A stretch of 64,000 nt of DNA from Salvia splendens (GCF_004379255.2 NC_056052.1:3348001-3412000), one strand, 5' to 3'. Shown: positions 20,989 through 33,134, numbered from the stretch's first letter. Notes: a model not told the origin generated them from the sequence alone. Translations and numbers: made by a program.

Positions 20989-23956
20989 ATTAATTAATTA
21001 ATCATATATGATTGTGTTTTGTGAAATTGATGTACAAATATTGAAATGGAAAAGGAGAAGATAGGAGACAGGATTGCAGCTCTCCACAGACTAGTGGCTC
21101 CTTTCGGCAAGGTAAATATAAATCTTATATAAGCACATACTCATGTCTTCATCATAATCCACTCACCACTAACTAAAATATATTATATATATGTAAATAG
21201 GGGAGCGTTATTCTCCTTTTCACATCTTAGATCCTTTTTCCTTCTTAATATTACGCGTTAGATCTAAGGCATCAACGGATCAGATTGATTCTATAAAACT
21301 GGTTCCGTGTTGCATTATAGAAGGTGGTTGTATGCATTACAGGGTTATTATTGACATGTGACAGAAAAGTAACTGCCACATTTTGGTATCTGCGAATAAT
21401 GCACTACATGGTCACGAGTAATGCATATAATTGACTATATAATGCACAATATGTGAACTGCAATGCATACGAATAAGATGTACCATGTTATGATGTTTGG
21501 ACACACGTTTCTTGTTTCCCTTAAGGGTTTAATAAGCTTAGGGGCTAGGGTATAGTACGTAGACACGTATGTAATCTTCACATGGTAACGAGTAAGGGAT
21601 ATAATTGACTATATAATGCACAATTTGTGAACTGCAATGCATACGAACAAGATGTGCTGTGTTATGATGTTTGACACACGTTTCTTGTTTCCCCTAAGGG
21701 TTTAATAAGCTTAGGGGCTAGGGTATAGTACGTACGCATTAATAACAAATTATAAAACGATACGAATAATTCACCAAATTGTCACGAGTAATGGATGTTA
21801 TTAACTATATAATGCACAATATGTGAACTGCAATGCATACGAATAAGATGTACCATGTTATGATGTTTGACACGCGTTTCTTGTTTCCCCTAAGGGTTTA
21901 ATAAGCTTAGGGGCTAGGGTATAGTACGTAGACATTACTAACAAATTGTTGTTATGGGAATATACGTATGTGCATTATTTGTTTTAGGTAGTGCATTATG
22001 TAGCTGCTAATTGTCATTATCTCAGTATATTATGCATTATTAGAGGTATTGTGTATATGGGTTAATCAACGGATTGAAGATTACATACGTGCATTTAGTA
22101 ATGTCTACGTACTATACCCTAGCCCTAAGCTTATTAAACCCTTAGGGGAAACAAGAAACGTGTGTCAAACATCATAACATGGTACATCTTATTCGTATGC
22201 ATTGCAGTTCACATATTGTGCATTATATAGTTAATAACATCCATTACTCGTGACAATTTGGTGAATTATTCGTATCGTTTTATAATTTGTTATTAATGCG
22301 TACGTACTATACCCTAGCCCCTAAGCTTATTAAACCCTTAGGGGAAACAAGAAACGTGTGTCAAACATCATAACACAGCACATCTTGTTCGTATGCATTG
22401 CATTTCACAAATTGTGCATTATATAGTCAATTATATTCATTACTCGTTACCATGTGAAGATTACATACGTGCCTACGTACTATACCCTAGCCCCTAAGCT
22501 TATTAAACCCTTAGGGGAAACAAGAAACGTGTGTCCAAACATCATAACATGGTACATCTTATTCGTATGCATTGCAGTTCACATATTGTGCATTATATAG
22601 TCAATTATATGCATTACTCGTGACCATGTGGTGCATTATTCGTAGCGGTTTCCAGCCATTATTAGATTACTATTGTACCCTCATAATGCACAAAATAGGA
22701 CAAATAATGCAACACGGGATTAATTACCCAATGTTGATCTTGATCGTCCATTTCTCTAATCTAATGGCTGATATTAAGAAGGAAAAAGGAGGAAATATAG
22801 GAAAAGGAAATGAATACATCCCTATGTAAATAAATGTATATATATTGGTGGAGCCTTATAAAGTAGTACATATTTTATAATATTGGCCATGTTTTTGTAT
22901 AACATTACTATTCTTTTTGGTAATGGGCAGACAGATGCAGCATCTGTACTAACTGAAGCTCTTGGTTACATTCAGTTTCTTCATCATCAAATCCAGGTTA
23001 GAATATATATACATTCCCATATATTTTTATTGAATATAATGTCAATAAACTAGTTTTTCTTGTTTACATTCAGACATTGAGCATGTCTTGTATAAAGCCA
23101 TCCCAGAGCAATCACCTACAATGCTTTCAACGGGTAAGAAAAAATGTATATACATGTATGATACACACACACTATATTGGGAAGGATCAAAGAGAATGAT
23201 AAATATTCGTAAGAATTGAGAATGACACATGAATTACGCATGCATGATGCATATACAAGGAAAGTCCAAGTGCATGAGAAATTCGCGAATAAGTATATAG
23301 GTTTTTAATCCCATAATTGGTAAATTATTCGCAAAATCTCTTGGTCAAGGAGTCTAACGTGCTTATGTATTCGCGTAATTCGTATTTATGAGTCATTCTC
23401 AGTTCTCACAATAAACCGAATTTTCACTATAGTTCAAATAATAATCTTCTTATCATAAGAATTATGAACAGTCTACAATAAAATTACTAGTTACTGTATT
23501 ATGATAATAATAATGTGCATCCGTTTAAGAAATCTAGTGTTACTAAAAAAGTGCATGTGTGTTTGGATTTTTAATATGGATGCACACTAATTTATAGTAG
23601 TCAAGAAAGTTATAGGTCCAATACTAATCAAAATAAATGAAAAGTTACTATTTGAAACATTTCTAACATCCATGGAAACTATATATGTTCCATAAGTAGT
23701 CATAAAAATTAATTTTTTGCGTTATTGTATGTTATGAAAATGACTGCCGAAAAGTTTGATTTTCTTTTTTAGGTAGTAATTTATATTTAGATACAATAGC
23801 ATTATAAATTAGTGGATAATTAATTTTGGACAGGTTTCGAAGGGGAAAGAGTGTTGGGACGCAAAGCAAGTTGATCTACAAAGTAGAGGGCTTAGTCTTG
23901 TGCCCATTTCTGTTGCCGCCTACGTTTCTTCATCTAGTAGTGTTGGACTCGATTGA
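20177..23956 (+). CDS. Atypical bHLH transcription factor, bHLH110/112/123 type (seven exons)
   Basis: Exons inferred from reading frame and GT-AG sites are 20177-20292, 20431-20686, 20785-20880, 21055-21111, 22931-22996, 23074-23133 and 23834-23956. They encode about 257 residues. The ATG at 20177 or the adjacent one at 20180 starts MESSNLYELQQQL. Exons 4-6 form the helix-loop-helix: EKIGDRIAALHRLVAPFGK, then TDAASVLTEALGYIQFLHH, then TLSMSCIK. The last exon has DLQSRGLSLVPIS, a conserved C-terminal motif of this subfamily. The segment before helix 1 is Lys-rich (SKKKKAA) but lacks the usual His-Glu-Arg DNA-contact residues, so DNA binding may need a partner. Exon phases are consistent throughout. 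Intron 4 contains a 1.6 kb hairpin transposon. The acceptor of exon 4 has a weak pyrimidine tract and is the least certain boundary. Confidence 0.85.
21200..22823. mobile_element. Mutator-like foldback element in bHLH intron 4
   Basis: Nearly the whole element is one inverted repeat. The left arm (21200-21941) matches the right arm (22095-22823) in reverse, leaving a loop of about 150 bp. Each arm holds three tandem units of about 170-200 bp (left, starting near 21403, 21580 and 21780) with the core TTTAATAAGCTTAGGGGCTA. Unit-specific variants pair across the arms: left unit 2 has GATGTGCTGTGTTATG and right unit 2 its exact complement. A perfect 9-bp duplication ATGTAAATA flanks it (21191-21199 and 22824-22832). 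There is no transposase. TIR tips are GGGGAGCG on the left and AGGGATGT read from the right. Confidence 0.88.
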
Positions 23957-24361
23957 TGGCATCCCGACAACGACGATGACGACAGCGACAGCGACAACCG
24001 TGTTGATGAATAATTATAGAAATTCATTAAGTTGCACAAAGATAATTAGTTGCTTGCCGCAAATAATCGTACCTTATGGAATGCATACATGAATTTTCTT
24101 GTTTATGTTGGTAGTGTTACATTATAAGATAACTAGAATTGACTAGATTGTTGCAATCAATTGGATTACACTTGTTAAAACTTAATTATTGACCACTAGA
24201 TCATCTAATCCTAGGGCCAAGATTTAGGCTGCATTTCTGGATTTAAATGCATTTTTATTTTGATCATCTCCCTATACGTTCTGCTGACCTTTTTCACCGA
24301 TTTTCCTTTATAATTCTCAAAATTTGCGTTGAATCAAAGTGGGACACACAGAAGAAAATAG
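23957..24361. other. Short spacer between convergent bHLH and HIPP genes
   Basis: About 400 bp separate the two stop codons. It must hold both 3' untranslated regions. An out-of-frame open stretch continues past the bHLH stop but has no coding character. Confidence 0.5.
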
Positions 24362-24997
24362 TCACAGGATGTTGCATTGTGTAGTAGGTTGTTCCCAATG
24401 AGTGATGGGGTAAACCGACATCCTCTCACAAAGTGAGCATATGAAGGGCGTATGATGAATATGTTCAAGTGGCTTTTGCTCTGCCTTTTTTTCTTCGGGC
24501 TTCTTCGGTTCTGGCTTTTTCTCTTGCGGTTTCGGAGGGGGCCCGATACTCACCACTTCTGCAAATTTTCCAACTTTCCTTGTTTTCACTATTATCTCAT
24601 ATGGATCTGCATCACCTGTCACACTTAGTGTTCCCTTTGCTCCATCCACTTCCACTTTATCAACTCCTAAACCACATTCATTTACAAGGGAATCTTTATT
24701 CATTCACACATCACAATTCAATCAAATTATTCTCATCATCTAATAACTCACATCTAATTTTTCAAATGCAATTTACTCATTTGTTATGTGTGATCTGCAT
24801 GCTATTGCGCGAGAACATGGATTTATTCGGTGAACAAAGATAGTGGTAGCAGAACTCCATGAACACAAAAATAAATTGAAATGAATTAGTACTAGTTAAT
24901 AACATGAAGTACCTGGTAAGCCTGATACAGCTTTGAAGATGTTAGTCTTGCATTTGTTGCATGATATGTTGACCTTCATCACAGTCTTTTGGACCAT
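24362..24997 (-). CDS. HIPP-type heavy-metal-associated isoprenylated protein (two exons)
   Basis: Exon 1 is 24913-24997 (ATG at 24997) and exon 2 is 24362-24666, with a 246-bp GT-AG intron. The exons give 129 residues in a continuous frame. Residues 1-70 form an HMA domain: MKVNISCNKCKTNIFKA contains the metal-binding CxxC (CNKC), followed by GVDKVEVDGAKGTLSVTG. A Lys/Pro/Glu-rich linker (KPQEKKPEPKKPEEKKAEQK) follows. The protein ends in CNIL, a CaaX box; with Leu last, geranylgeranylation and membrane attachment are expected. This architecture defines plant HIPPs, implicated in metal handling, stress and pathogen interaction. The intron inside the HMA domain is at the usual place. The gene converges with the bHLH gene, with stops about 400 bp apart. 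Confidence 0.85.
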
Positions 24998-26003
24998 CAC
25001 AACTGCTTTTTCTATGTATTAATTTTTGATATATTGGTAAACTCATTCATTGCCATGAATTCATCATGGATAATAATGAGATGGATCGTCTCGGATTATT
25101 TGCCCTTTTTGTTATTTGGTCTTGAATCTCTTGATACAAAGGACAAATACCTTTGTTTATATCAAATGCCTTTGGTTTTCCAACCTTTGATTTGGCATTT
25201 TGTATATTGATTATCTATCTTGAATTAAATTTTGCTTGTGCTAGTGAGGTTTCAGTTACATACAATACCAAACTTCGATAAAATCAAAGCATGTATTAGT
25301 TTTTGGTAGTGAGCTTTTTCAAGTCTGTTTTTCTTTCTTTACAATTTGGTGCTATATCCATGGAATTATAGTATTTCTTATATAAGATAATACTCCTTTC
25401 GTCTCACATTGATTTGACACATTTTCTGAGAAATGTGAGCTCTTTTTCATGTAAAAAAAAAGTTTAGTTAACAAAATAAAGGAGTGGAGAACGCAATTGT
25501 GTGCAATGAATAAATTACGTTAGTTTTTTTGTTATTTATAAAATTTCCAATTTAGGCAGTGGTCTATTTTTGAAAACAAAAAATCCGAATAATGTAAAAT
25601 TACCCATTGAAATTGGAGCGGAGATAAAAGATCGGTCCCCCCCGTGACCCATGGGCCATAAATTTTTAATCAGCCAATTTCAGCCCATTTTTTAAGCTAC
25701 AAAATGTAAGTGATTCTGTTCACATAAATCACATGTTAATCACTAATTGACAATCCAAAATAATACTATAAATAATTAATAATTACGAAGGAATCTACTA
25801 CATACATCTGAACCAAATGGGACCTGTTCTGACAACGTTTGAAAATCTGCTTTTTATAAGTACTTCGTCAATAACAATGTTCAATCATTATTCAATTAGA
25901 GTTGAATTAGTTTACAATTTGCTTTTTGTTCCCTAATTTTGGGTTTCAAAGACTATTGATAAGGACTTAACAATAACATGATAGGTTCTCAACGGTGAAT
26001 AAT
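24998..26003. other. HIPP upstream region and intergenic DNA
   Basis: The first few hundred bases should contain the HIPP promoter, but I cannot pick a TATA box with confidence. A degenerate Stowaway-like end occurs near 25390-25450 (ACTCCTTTCGTCTCACATT). I see no other gene. Confidence 0.4.
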
Positions 26004-26005
26004 TA

Positions 26006-26235
26006 TTCCCTCCGTCTGCAATTAGGAGTCCCATTTCTTAGCGGCACGGATTTTAAGAAATGTTAAAAAAAGTGGGTGCAAAAAAGTTAGTGGAATAGAG
26101 GTCTCACTTGTATATATTAATGAATTAGTTGAAGGTAAGACCCTATTACCATTTGTGATAAAAGCTAACCGGGACTCCTCTTCGCGGATGGACTAAAATG
26201 GAAAAAATGGGACTCCTATTCGCGGATGGAGGGAG
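26006..26235. mobile_element. Stowaway-like MITE
   Basis: The left end TTCCCTCCGTCTGC and the right end GCGGATGGAGGGAG are inverted repeats, continued inward by AGGAGTCCCAT/ATGGGACTCCT. TA flanks both sides (26004-26005 and 26236-26237). It is 230 bp with no coding capacity. Confidence 0.8.
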
Positions 26236-26240
26236 TACTC

Positions 26241-26420
26241 TGATACGAGTATATCTATAGAATATTATCATATCTCTATTATTTCATATATTATTGATTT
26301 AGCATATCTTTCATATTTCTTGATCACTAAGTTAGGTTATTATGGAGTATTATAAATAGGAGTCTTTGTTATCTTTTAAATCATTCATTGAAGAAATACA
26401 ATTTATCCAATTAACGAGCA
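26241..26420 (+). repeat. Possible LTR remnant
   Basis: The segment starts TGATACGAG, contains a TATA-box-like TATTATAAATAGG near 26349, and ends GAGCA. TTTGGTGCTCG follows directly and resembles a plant retroelement primer-binding site. No second LTR or coding region is adjacent, so this would be a decayed fragment. Confidence 0.25.
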
Positions 26421-27072
26421 ATTTGGTGCTCGTTAATTCACCACTTGCTGAAATCTCGTGAACACATGCACATCCCTGCTCAATGGTGAGCACCGGAGAA
26501 ATGCTCGCAAAATTCTTCAGACTTTGCAATCTTAAAGTAGTGACAGAATTCGCGAGATATTCTATGTCATTACGCCTATAGTTTTCCTATAAGAATTAAT
26601 ACTTTAAAAATATCTCCGAAGGTGTTTAGCATTTTGTTTTTATACGATAAACTTGGTAGTATTTCTTATCTCCATTAGTTTGCTTTTATAATTGGTATTT
26701 GCCGTCTTTTCTCGTTAAGAGTCATGACTAAATATAATGGTAGTATAGTATAGTAATATAAAAAAATGTGTACAAATTGATTTTATTAGAATTGAACTAA
26801 ATTATTAGTATTAAAAGGTGACTAAATCTCATCAAAATTCTGTAAAAAACTTTTAATTTCTTATATAAAAAACATTGACTAGAAATGAAGCTTAGAAAAC
26901 GATTCAAATATTATTCAATATATCATCTCTTAACTGTAATAGTAATGATTTGGACAAATTTACTACATATGATCTAGTGAAACAAAATATCATTAACAGT
27001 GTAGTTAAAATATAAACCACATTTCAAATACTGGCCAATAAAATTGCTGAAAAAATACAAATCGGATTCCTA
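26421..27072. other. AT-rich intergenic region
   Basis: I see no gene or delimited repeat in this stretch. Confidence 0.5.
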
Positions 27073-27077
27073 ACAAA

Positions 27078-28197
27078 TGTTGATTTCTGGATTACAAGAT
27101 AGCAAAACCGGGCGTAATACAATCCAAAAGAAGGAATACAGAAGAAAGAACTGAACTGAAATTACAACTTAAAAAATGAAGCAACTAAACCAGTATGGTA
27201 TGATAGCCGAGTCGAGGAGGCCTCTTCCCGCAAGACGAGATACGCCCCGGTAGTGCTCTCGGTTTGGCGTGTCGTCCCCAAAGGTAAAACGGCTACGTCT
27301 CTTTTGATGCAGCACCGCAATCAGCAGAGCTCCGACGAACTGGATAGAGGAGAGGGCAGAGCTTCGACAGAAGGACAATGCAGAGAGAGGGAGAGAGCTT
27401 ATGCAGAGAATGCTTGTATGTGTATCCTAATGCAGTGGTATGGCTAGCCTATTTATAGGCCAAGCCACCATGCAGGGTCAACCAAGCCATGAAGGCTCAT
27501 CACGGCAGATTCGTAACCGACGGCGGTTACAAGCGTGTGGCAGGAGTGTGCCATTCGCGTGTGGAGCGTGTAGATTTCTCACGTGGCAGCCGTGACTGTG
27601 CCTCGCTTGACGACGTGTCAAGCCACTTGGATTGTTGACTCGGCGGTGGTCTAAAAAGAATAGTTTGGGCCAAGCACCAAGCCCAAAGACCAATTGCCAA
27701 GATCCAAGTCCAAGATCAAGATCGAGATCGAGATCGGGATCGGGATCGGGCTCGGGCTCGGGCTCGGGCCCGAGGCCGCGACCACGACCACGGGCACGGG
27801 CACGGGCTCGGGCGGGCGGCGGCGGCGGCGCGCGCGTGTGCGCGCGTGTGGGCTCTTTTACCCATCTTGGTCCACTATAATTATTAAGTAACATAAAGTC
27901 ACTTAATTTATACACATTAAAAGATGTGTTAATCATCCAATGTGGGATAATTAACACTAGTTAATTATTCCCTAAGCTCCAACTCCAAGCTTTAATTAAA
28001 AGCTAATTATGCCCAACTTTAATCCACTATTTCTCACTCACCGGAAATCGGATTTGAGAAAGTGAATATACTACATTTATCTACGTAAAATGTAGATCGA
28101 CGCTATGTCATTTAATTTCACAAAATTAAATGTCTCGTCACATTTATTATTTGGTCAAAATCCATTGACCGGGCATATTTAATCCATGATTTTTACA
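27078..28197 (-). repeat. Left (3') LTR of copia A
   Basis: This 1120-bp LTR begins TGTTGATTTC and ends GATTTTTACA. On the minus strand a TATA box (CCTATAAATAGG) lies at about 27448-27460. The stretch 27713-27840 is a GC-rich hexamer array with G-quadruplex potential. The outer 330 bp (27869-28197) match 33280-33610 almost exactly. Confidence 0.88.
27713..27845. repeat. GC-rich CGGGNT/CGGGCA hexamer array in the copia A LTR
   Basis: Six GGG tracts separated by exactly three bases run from 27736 to 27768 on the plus strand. Further CACGGG and GCGGCG units follow. The right LTR has a related but different array at 33195-33260, with at least seven GGG tracts. Confidence 0.9.
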
Positions 28198-28759
28198 ATC
28201 CCCCACATGAGTGGAAATAGCCAAATGCATATGCATGCAGACACAAGCTCAACCATCGAGAGGTATATAAGCATAAGAATAGGTAGTTGTTGGCCTTGAA
28301 CCTTCCATAGTCGACACCATCGGATACACAGGCGGCTTAGTAGCGCGATGCTTTGAACTAATCCCCCACGGCGTGCACCGAGACAATGGTGTTAACGATT
28401 ATACACCTCAACCTCATCCGTTCTCACGTTTTGTGTCCATTGCGGTCTTGGACACCTCTTTGGATTCATAAGTGTGTTTTATGAAGCGATCACACTTCAC
28501 ACTTACATAGGTGATTCTTAGTCAAGTACCTTGCCATACTTGGTCTCTTTGAGAACTCCATCTCTTTGAGATCCTTAAGAACCATTAAAAGTCATAGACT
28601 TAGCCTTTACCACTAGGCACGTTCTCTAACACTTTATTGCTCTCTAGGGAATAGATATAGTTGAGTGTTTCTCATGAACTCTCATAGCTTAGTTGTCCCT
28701 TTGAACCAAGTTCTTGGGATCTCCAGTCATCATGGTTGGGTTACCACTATAATAGTTCT

Positions 28760-31700
28760 TTAGTTTGTGGATTTCAAACCCATTCCCTCTAGCAACTTGT
28801 TCATTTGATCACGGTTTAACCCTTTGGTTAGCGGATCCGCTAGATTATCTATTGACTTCACATAGTCAATTGTAATCACCCCTGTTGTGATCAAATGTCT
28901 CACGGTGTTATGTCGTCGACGTATATGTCGAGACTTACCATTATAGAAGCCATTGTTTGCCCTTCCAATAGCTGCTTAGCTATCGCAGTGGATCAGCACT
29001 GGTGGCACTGGCTTAGACCAACATGGAATATCTTCAAGGAAGTTCTTAAGCCACTCGGCTTCCTCACCCGCCTTATCTAAGGCAATGAACTCCGATTCCA
29101 TTGTTGATCGGGCTATACACGTCTATTTTGTGGATTTCCACGATACAACACCATCCCCAATAGTAAAGACGTATCCACTTGTTGAAAGTGAGTCTCTATT
29201 ATCGGATATCCAATTGACATCACAGTACCCTTCAAGTACCGGGGGTATCTCGAGAAGTGTAGCCCAAGATTTTGAGTATGTTTTAAATATCTCAAAACCC
29301 TCACAAGAGCTCTCCAATGCTCTTTGCTTGGATTGCTCGTGTAACGACTCAGCTTGTTCACGGCACAAGCAATGTCAGGTCGAGTGCAATTAGTCAAGTA
29401 CATAATGCATCCGATCACCCGTGCATACTCTTCTTGAGCAACGGGCTCGCCTTTGTTCTTGCTCAAGTGAACGTCGAGTTCAATTGGAGTCTTAACCGAC
29501 GCGCCATCATAGGCTTTGAATTTATTCAATATCTTCTCAATATAATGTGATTGTGTTAAGATGATTCCATCAGACGTTCTTAGAATCTTCATTCCAAGAA
29601 TTACATCGGCTAGACCCATGTCTTTCATGTCAAAGTTTCTCTTTAACATGGCCTTTGTATCGTTAATTACTTGAGTGTTACTACCCAAGATTAACATATC
29701 ATCAACGTATAGACACACTATAACATGGCCGTTATTAGTGCTCTTGATGTAGACACATTTGTCGCACTCGTTGATTTTAAACCCATTTGATAACATCAAA
29801 TTATCAAACTTCAAGTGCCACTGCAATGACGCTTGTTTCAATCCATATAGAGATTTTACTAGCTTGCATACCTTTTTCTCTTGTCCAGGTACTACAAACC
29901 CTTCGGGTTGTTCCATATAGATTTCATCTTCTAGTTCACCATTTAGAAACGCGGTCTTTACATCCATTTGATGAATTTCAAGATTGTGCAATGCAGCAAT
30001 AGCGAGAAGCACTCGGATAGATGTAATCCTTGTTACAGGTGAATAGGTATCGAAGAAGTCATGTCCTTCCTTTTGTTTAAAACCCTTTACTACTAATCGG
30101 GCTTTATACTTATCCACTGTTCCATCGGCCTTAAATTTCCTTTTAAGTACCCATTTGCAACCTAGAGGTTTCGCACCTTCAGGTAGATCTACCAACACCC
30201 AAGTGTGGTTTAGCAAAATTGAATCAATTTCGCTTTGAACAGCTTCTCTCCAATGCAGCCCGTCTGGGCCAGCAAAGGCTACTTTTATCGATGTTGGTTC
30301 TTCATCCAACATGAAAGCAATGCAGTCAGGACCAAAAGTTTTTGGTGTTCTGACTCTATTACCACGTCTTAGTACTGTATCTTTTGGATCGGGCCTTGCA
30401 CGTTTGCGCGATTCAGGTTCCGCATCCGCTGATTTAGAACTAGTGGCTTCTTCTTCCACTGGTTTAGAACTAGTGGCTTCTTCAATTCTTGTCTCAGAAT
30501 TGGTTGAGACTTTTTCCTTGTCTTTGCAAGGAAATGTATTTTCGAGAAATACAACATTCCTCGACTCAATTGTTGTTCCTACTGTGATAGTCGATATTTC
30601 AGACTTGTGAACAACAAATCGATATGCACTACTGTTAAGTGCATATCCAATGAAGATGCAATCAACCGTCTTAGGTCCGATTGTAACTTCTTTGGGCGGA
30701 GGAACCATCACCTTTGCCAAACACCCCCACACTTTGAGGTATTTGTAGGATGGCTTCCTTCCCTTCCACAACTCATAAGGAGTGACATCTTTTCCTTTGA
30801 GAGGGATCTTATTCAAGATATAGTTGGCTGTCAAAACAGCTTCCCCCCACATGTTATGTGGTAATCCTAAAGTTAGAAGCAGTGCATTCATCATCTTTTT
30901 TAGAGTTCGATTTTTGCGTTCTGCAACACCATTAGATTGTGGTGAATATGGTGCAGTCGTTTGATGGATTATACCACTTTCGTTGCATAATTCCTCAAAC
31001 GGGGCTACATATTCGCCTCCTCTATCGCTTCGAATCGTTTAGATTTTACAACCAAGTTGATTCTCAACTTCGTTCTTATAACTTTTGAACGCTTCTATTG
31101 CTTCATCTTTACTTCTTAAAAGATAAATGTAGCAATACCTTGTGCAATCATCTATGAAAGTGATAAAGTACTTTTTACCACCTCTAGTTTGCACCATCTT
31201 TAAATCACATACGTCCGTGTGAATTAATTCAAGGGGTTTTGTGCTTCGTTCAACCGAGTGAAACGGCAACTTAGTCATTTTTGCTTCAAGACAAATTTCA
31301 CATTTATCTTGGATATCCAATTCATTAGCCTTTAGTAAATCTAAATTTACTAATCTTTTAATGGCTTTTGAATTTACATGTCCCAATCTACAATGCCACA
31401 AATTTGAACACTCAATCAAGTAAGAGAAAGTAGATGCTTTATTTTTATTAGCCAAAGGCTTTGCAACACTGCGAGTTGCCACACTAAGCTTGAAAAGCCC
31501 ATCGGTTACATAACCTTTTCCGAGGGATTTTCCAAACTTATACAAAGTAAACCTATCAGACTCAAATACAAGTTTAAACCCCTTATTAACTAGTATTGAT
31601 CCTGACACTAGGTTCTTACGGATGTCCGGGACATGCAGCACATCCTTCAAAGTGATCGTGACGCCAGACGTCATCATGAGAATCACGTTACCAAAGCCAA

Positions 31701-31860
31701 GGACTTCGGACGATGCTTGATTCCCCATGTTGATCTTCCTCCCTTCAGCAGCAGTGTAGGAGGCAAACCTGCTCCTATCTGAGCAGACATGAGCAGTAGC
31801 GCCGGTGTCGATGTACCAGCCACCCTTGTTATCCACAAGGTTAACCTCTTCGGTGACCAC
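28760..31860 (-). pseudogene. pol of copia A (protease, integrase, RT, RNase H)
   Basis: Read leftward from 31860: protease with [15 protein letters not shown]-pre-integrase region with [17 protein letters not shown]; integrase ([27 protein letters not shown]); reverse transcriptase with VKTAFLNGELEDEIYMEQPE, YGLKQASLQW and VCLYVDDMLI (the YVDD active site); and RNase H ending KLLEGMGLKSTN near 28760. A TAA stop at 31037-31039 interrupts integrase, and a frameshift near 29230-29260 breaks the start of RNase H. The remainder is well preserved, suggesting recent decay. With these two lesions the polyprotein cannot be made complete. Confidence 0.88.
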
Positions 31861-31921
31861 AGCAATGAGGTCGTTTTCATCCCAGTCCTTGAACTCCTTC
31901 TCAACGACGTGGGCAGCCGGC

Positions 31922-33134
31922 TTCTTCTTCTAGCTGCGGCAGTCTTTAGCAAAGTGGCCTTGTTTGCCACATTTGTAGCAGTCGCCTTCAAACTTCTTTG
32001 AAGGCTGCTTTCCCTTCCCTTTGTCATTTGGACGGTTTGGGCGAGGGCGTTTGTTGGAGGGGCCGCCCCGCTCCAACAGATTGGCTTTGGCTTCATTTAG
32101 GGTGAAGCCCTTAGCCTTTTAGTCACTTTTGAGCACATCAGCCTCAATGCGCAACTTCACGATCAAGTCTTCAAGGGTCATCTGCTTTCGCTTGTGCTTA
32201 AGATAGCTCTTGAAGTCCTTCCAACTAGGAGGAAGTTTGTCAATGATCGTGCACCTTAGGAATTTGTCGGGCAAGGTCATCCCTTCAGCCACTAATGCGT
32301 GGATGATCATTTGGAGCTCTTGGACTTGCTCCATGATGGGTCGAGAGTCGACCATCTTGTAGTCCATAAATTTGGATGCTACAACTTGTTCAGTCCCTGC
32401 AGCATTATCTATGCTGTATTTCTTTTCTAGGCTTTCTCACATTTGTTTAGATGTGGTTACATTGGAGTATACATTGTACAAACTATCATCTAAAGCACTT
32501 AGAATGAAATTTTTACAAAGATAATCTCCTTTCCTCCAAGCCTCATAGTCCGCCATGACTTCGAGCCTAGTCTCTTGGTCGCTTGGCGCGGGCGGCTCGT
32601 TTTCAGTGAGAAAGTTTGCGACGCCTAATGTTGTCAAGTAGAACAACATCTTTTGGTACCACCTCTTGAAGTCAGATCCTCCAAACTTGGGTGGTTTCTC
32701 GGCAGGTGGCATCATTCTTGATGCCAAAGGTGCCACAGTTGGTCCATGGAAGGGACCAATTCCGTTGCCCCGAAGGAGCCAACAACATGGTTGGGCATAG
32801 AGCCCCCACCATTCATGTTGGGCATAGAGTCCGCCATGGTCATGTCGGGCATAGAACCCGTCATGTTCATATTGGTCCCGGAGGAGCCAATACCCGTGTT
32901 GGTCCAGAAGGAGCCAGCACCCGTGTGAGACCCGGCGGCCCCAGCACTCGATCCATTAAAGGATCCGAAGGAACCACTAAAAGTGGAACCAACTGTTCCA
33001 CTGGAGGTGGATCCGCCAGTGAGCCCATGGGTGTTAACATACACCCAAGGGGTTGTTGATGAAGATGGATAGAACCCAGGGGTTGGCATCGTCGACGGAA
33101 TCGATGAAGTGTTGACAGGTCCAGTGGTCGCCAT
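31922..33134 (-). pseudogene. gag of copia A, broken
   Basis: The probable start is the ATG at 33134 (MATTGPVNTSSIPST). The first 140 residues are Gly/Ser/Thr/Met-rich with MPDMTMADSMPNMNGGGSMP-like repeats. A frameshift near 32740 leads into the conserved gag domain (KPPKFGGSDFKRWYQKMLFY). Stops near 32437 and 32119 interrupt the rest, which includes KLPPSWKDFKSYLKHKRKQM and, at about 31940-31990, a CCHC zinc knuckle (CYKCGKQGHFAKDC). Upstream the frame runs open into the GC-rich LTR repeat, producing an Ala-Arg dipeptide run that is not expected to be natural. Confidence 0.82.

Noticed and set aside
22572..22829. 85-codon plus-strand frame in bHLH intron 4
   Set aside because: It is part of the right arm of the hairpin element and has no coding character.
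27478..27957. 159-codon minus-strand frame with Arg-Ala and Pro-Glu/Asp runs
   Set aside because: It is translation of the GC-rich hexamer array in the copia LTR, not a gene.
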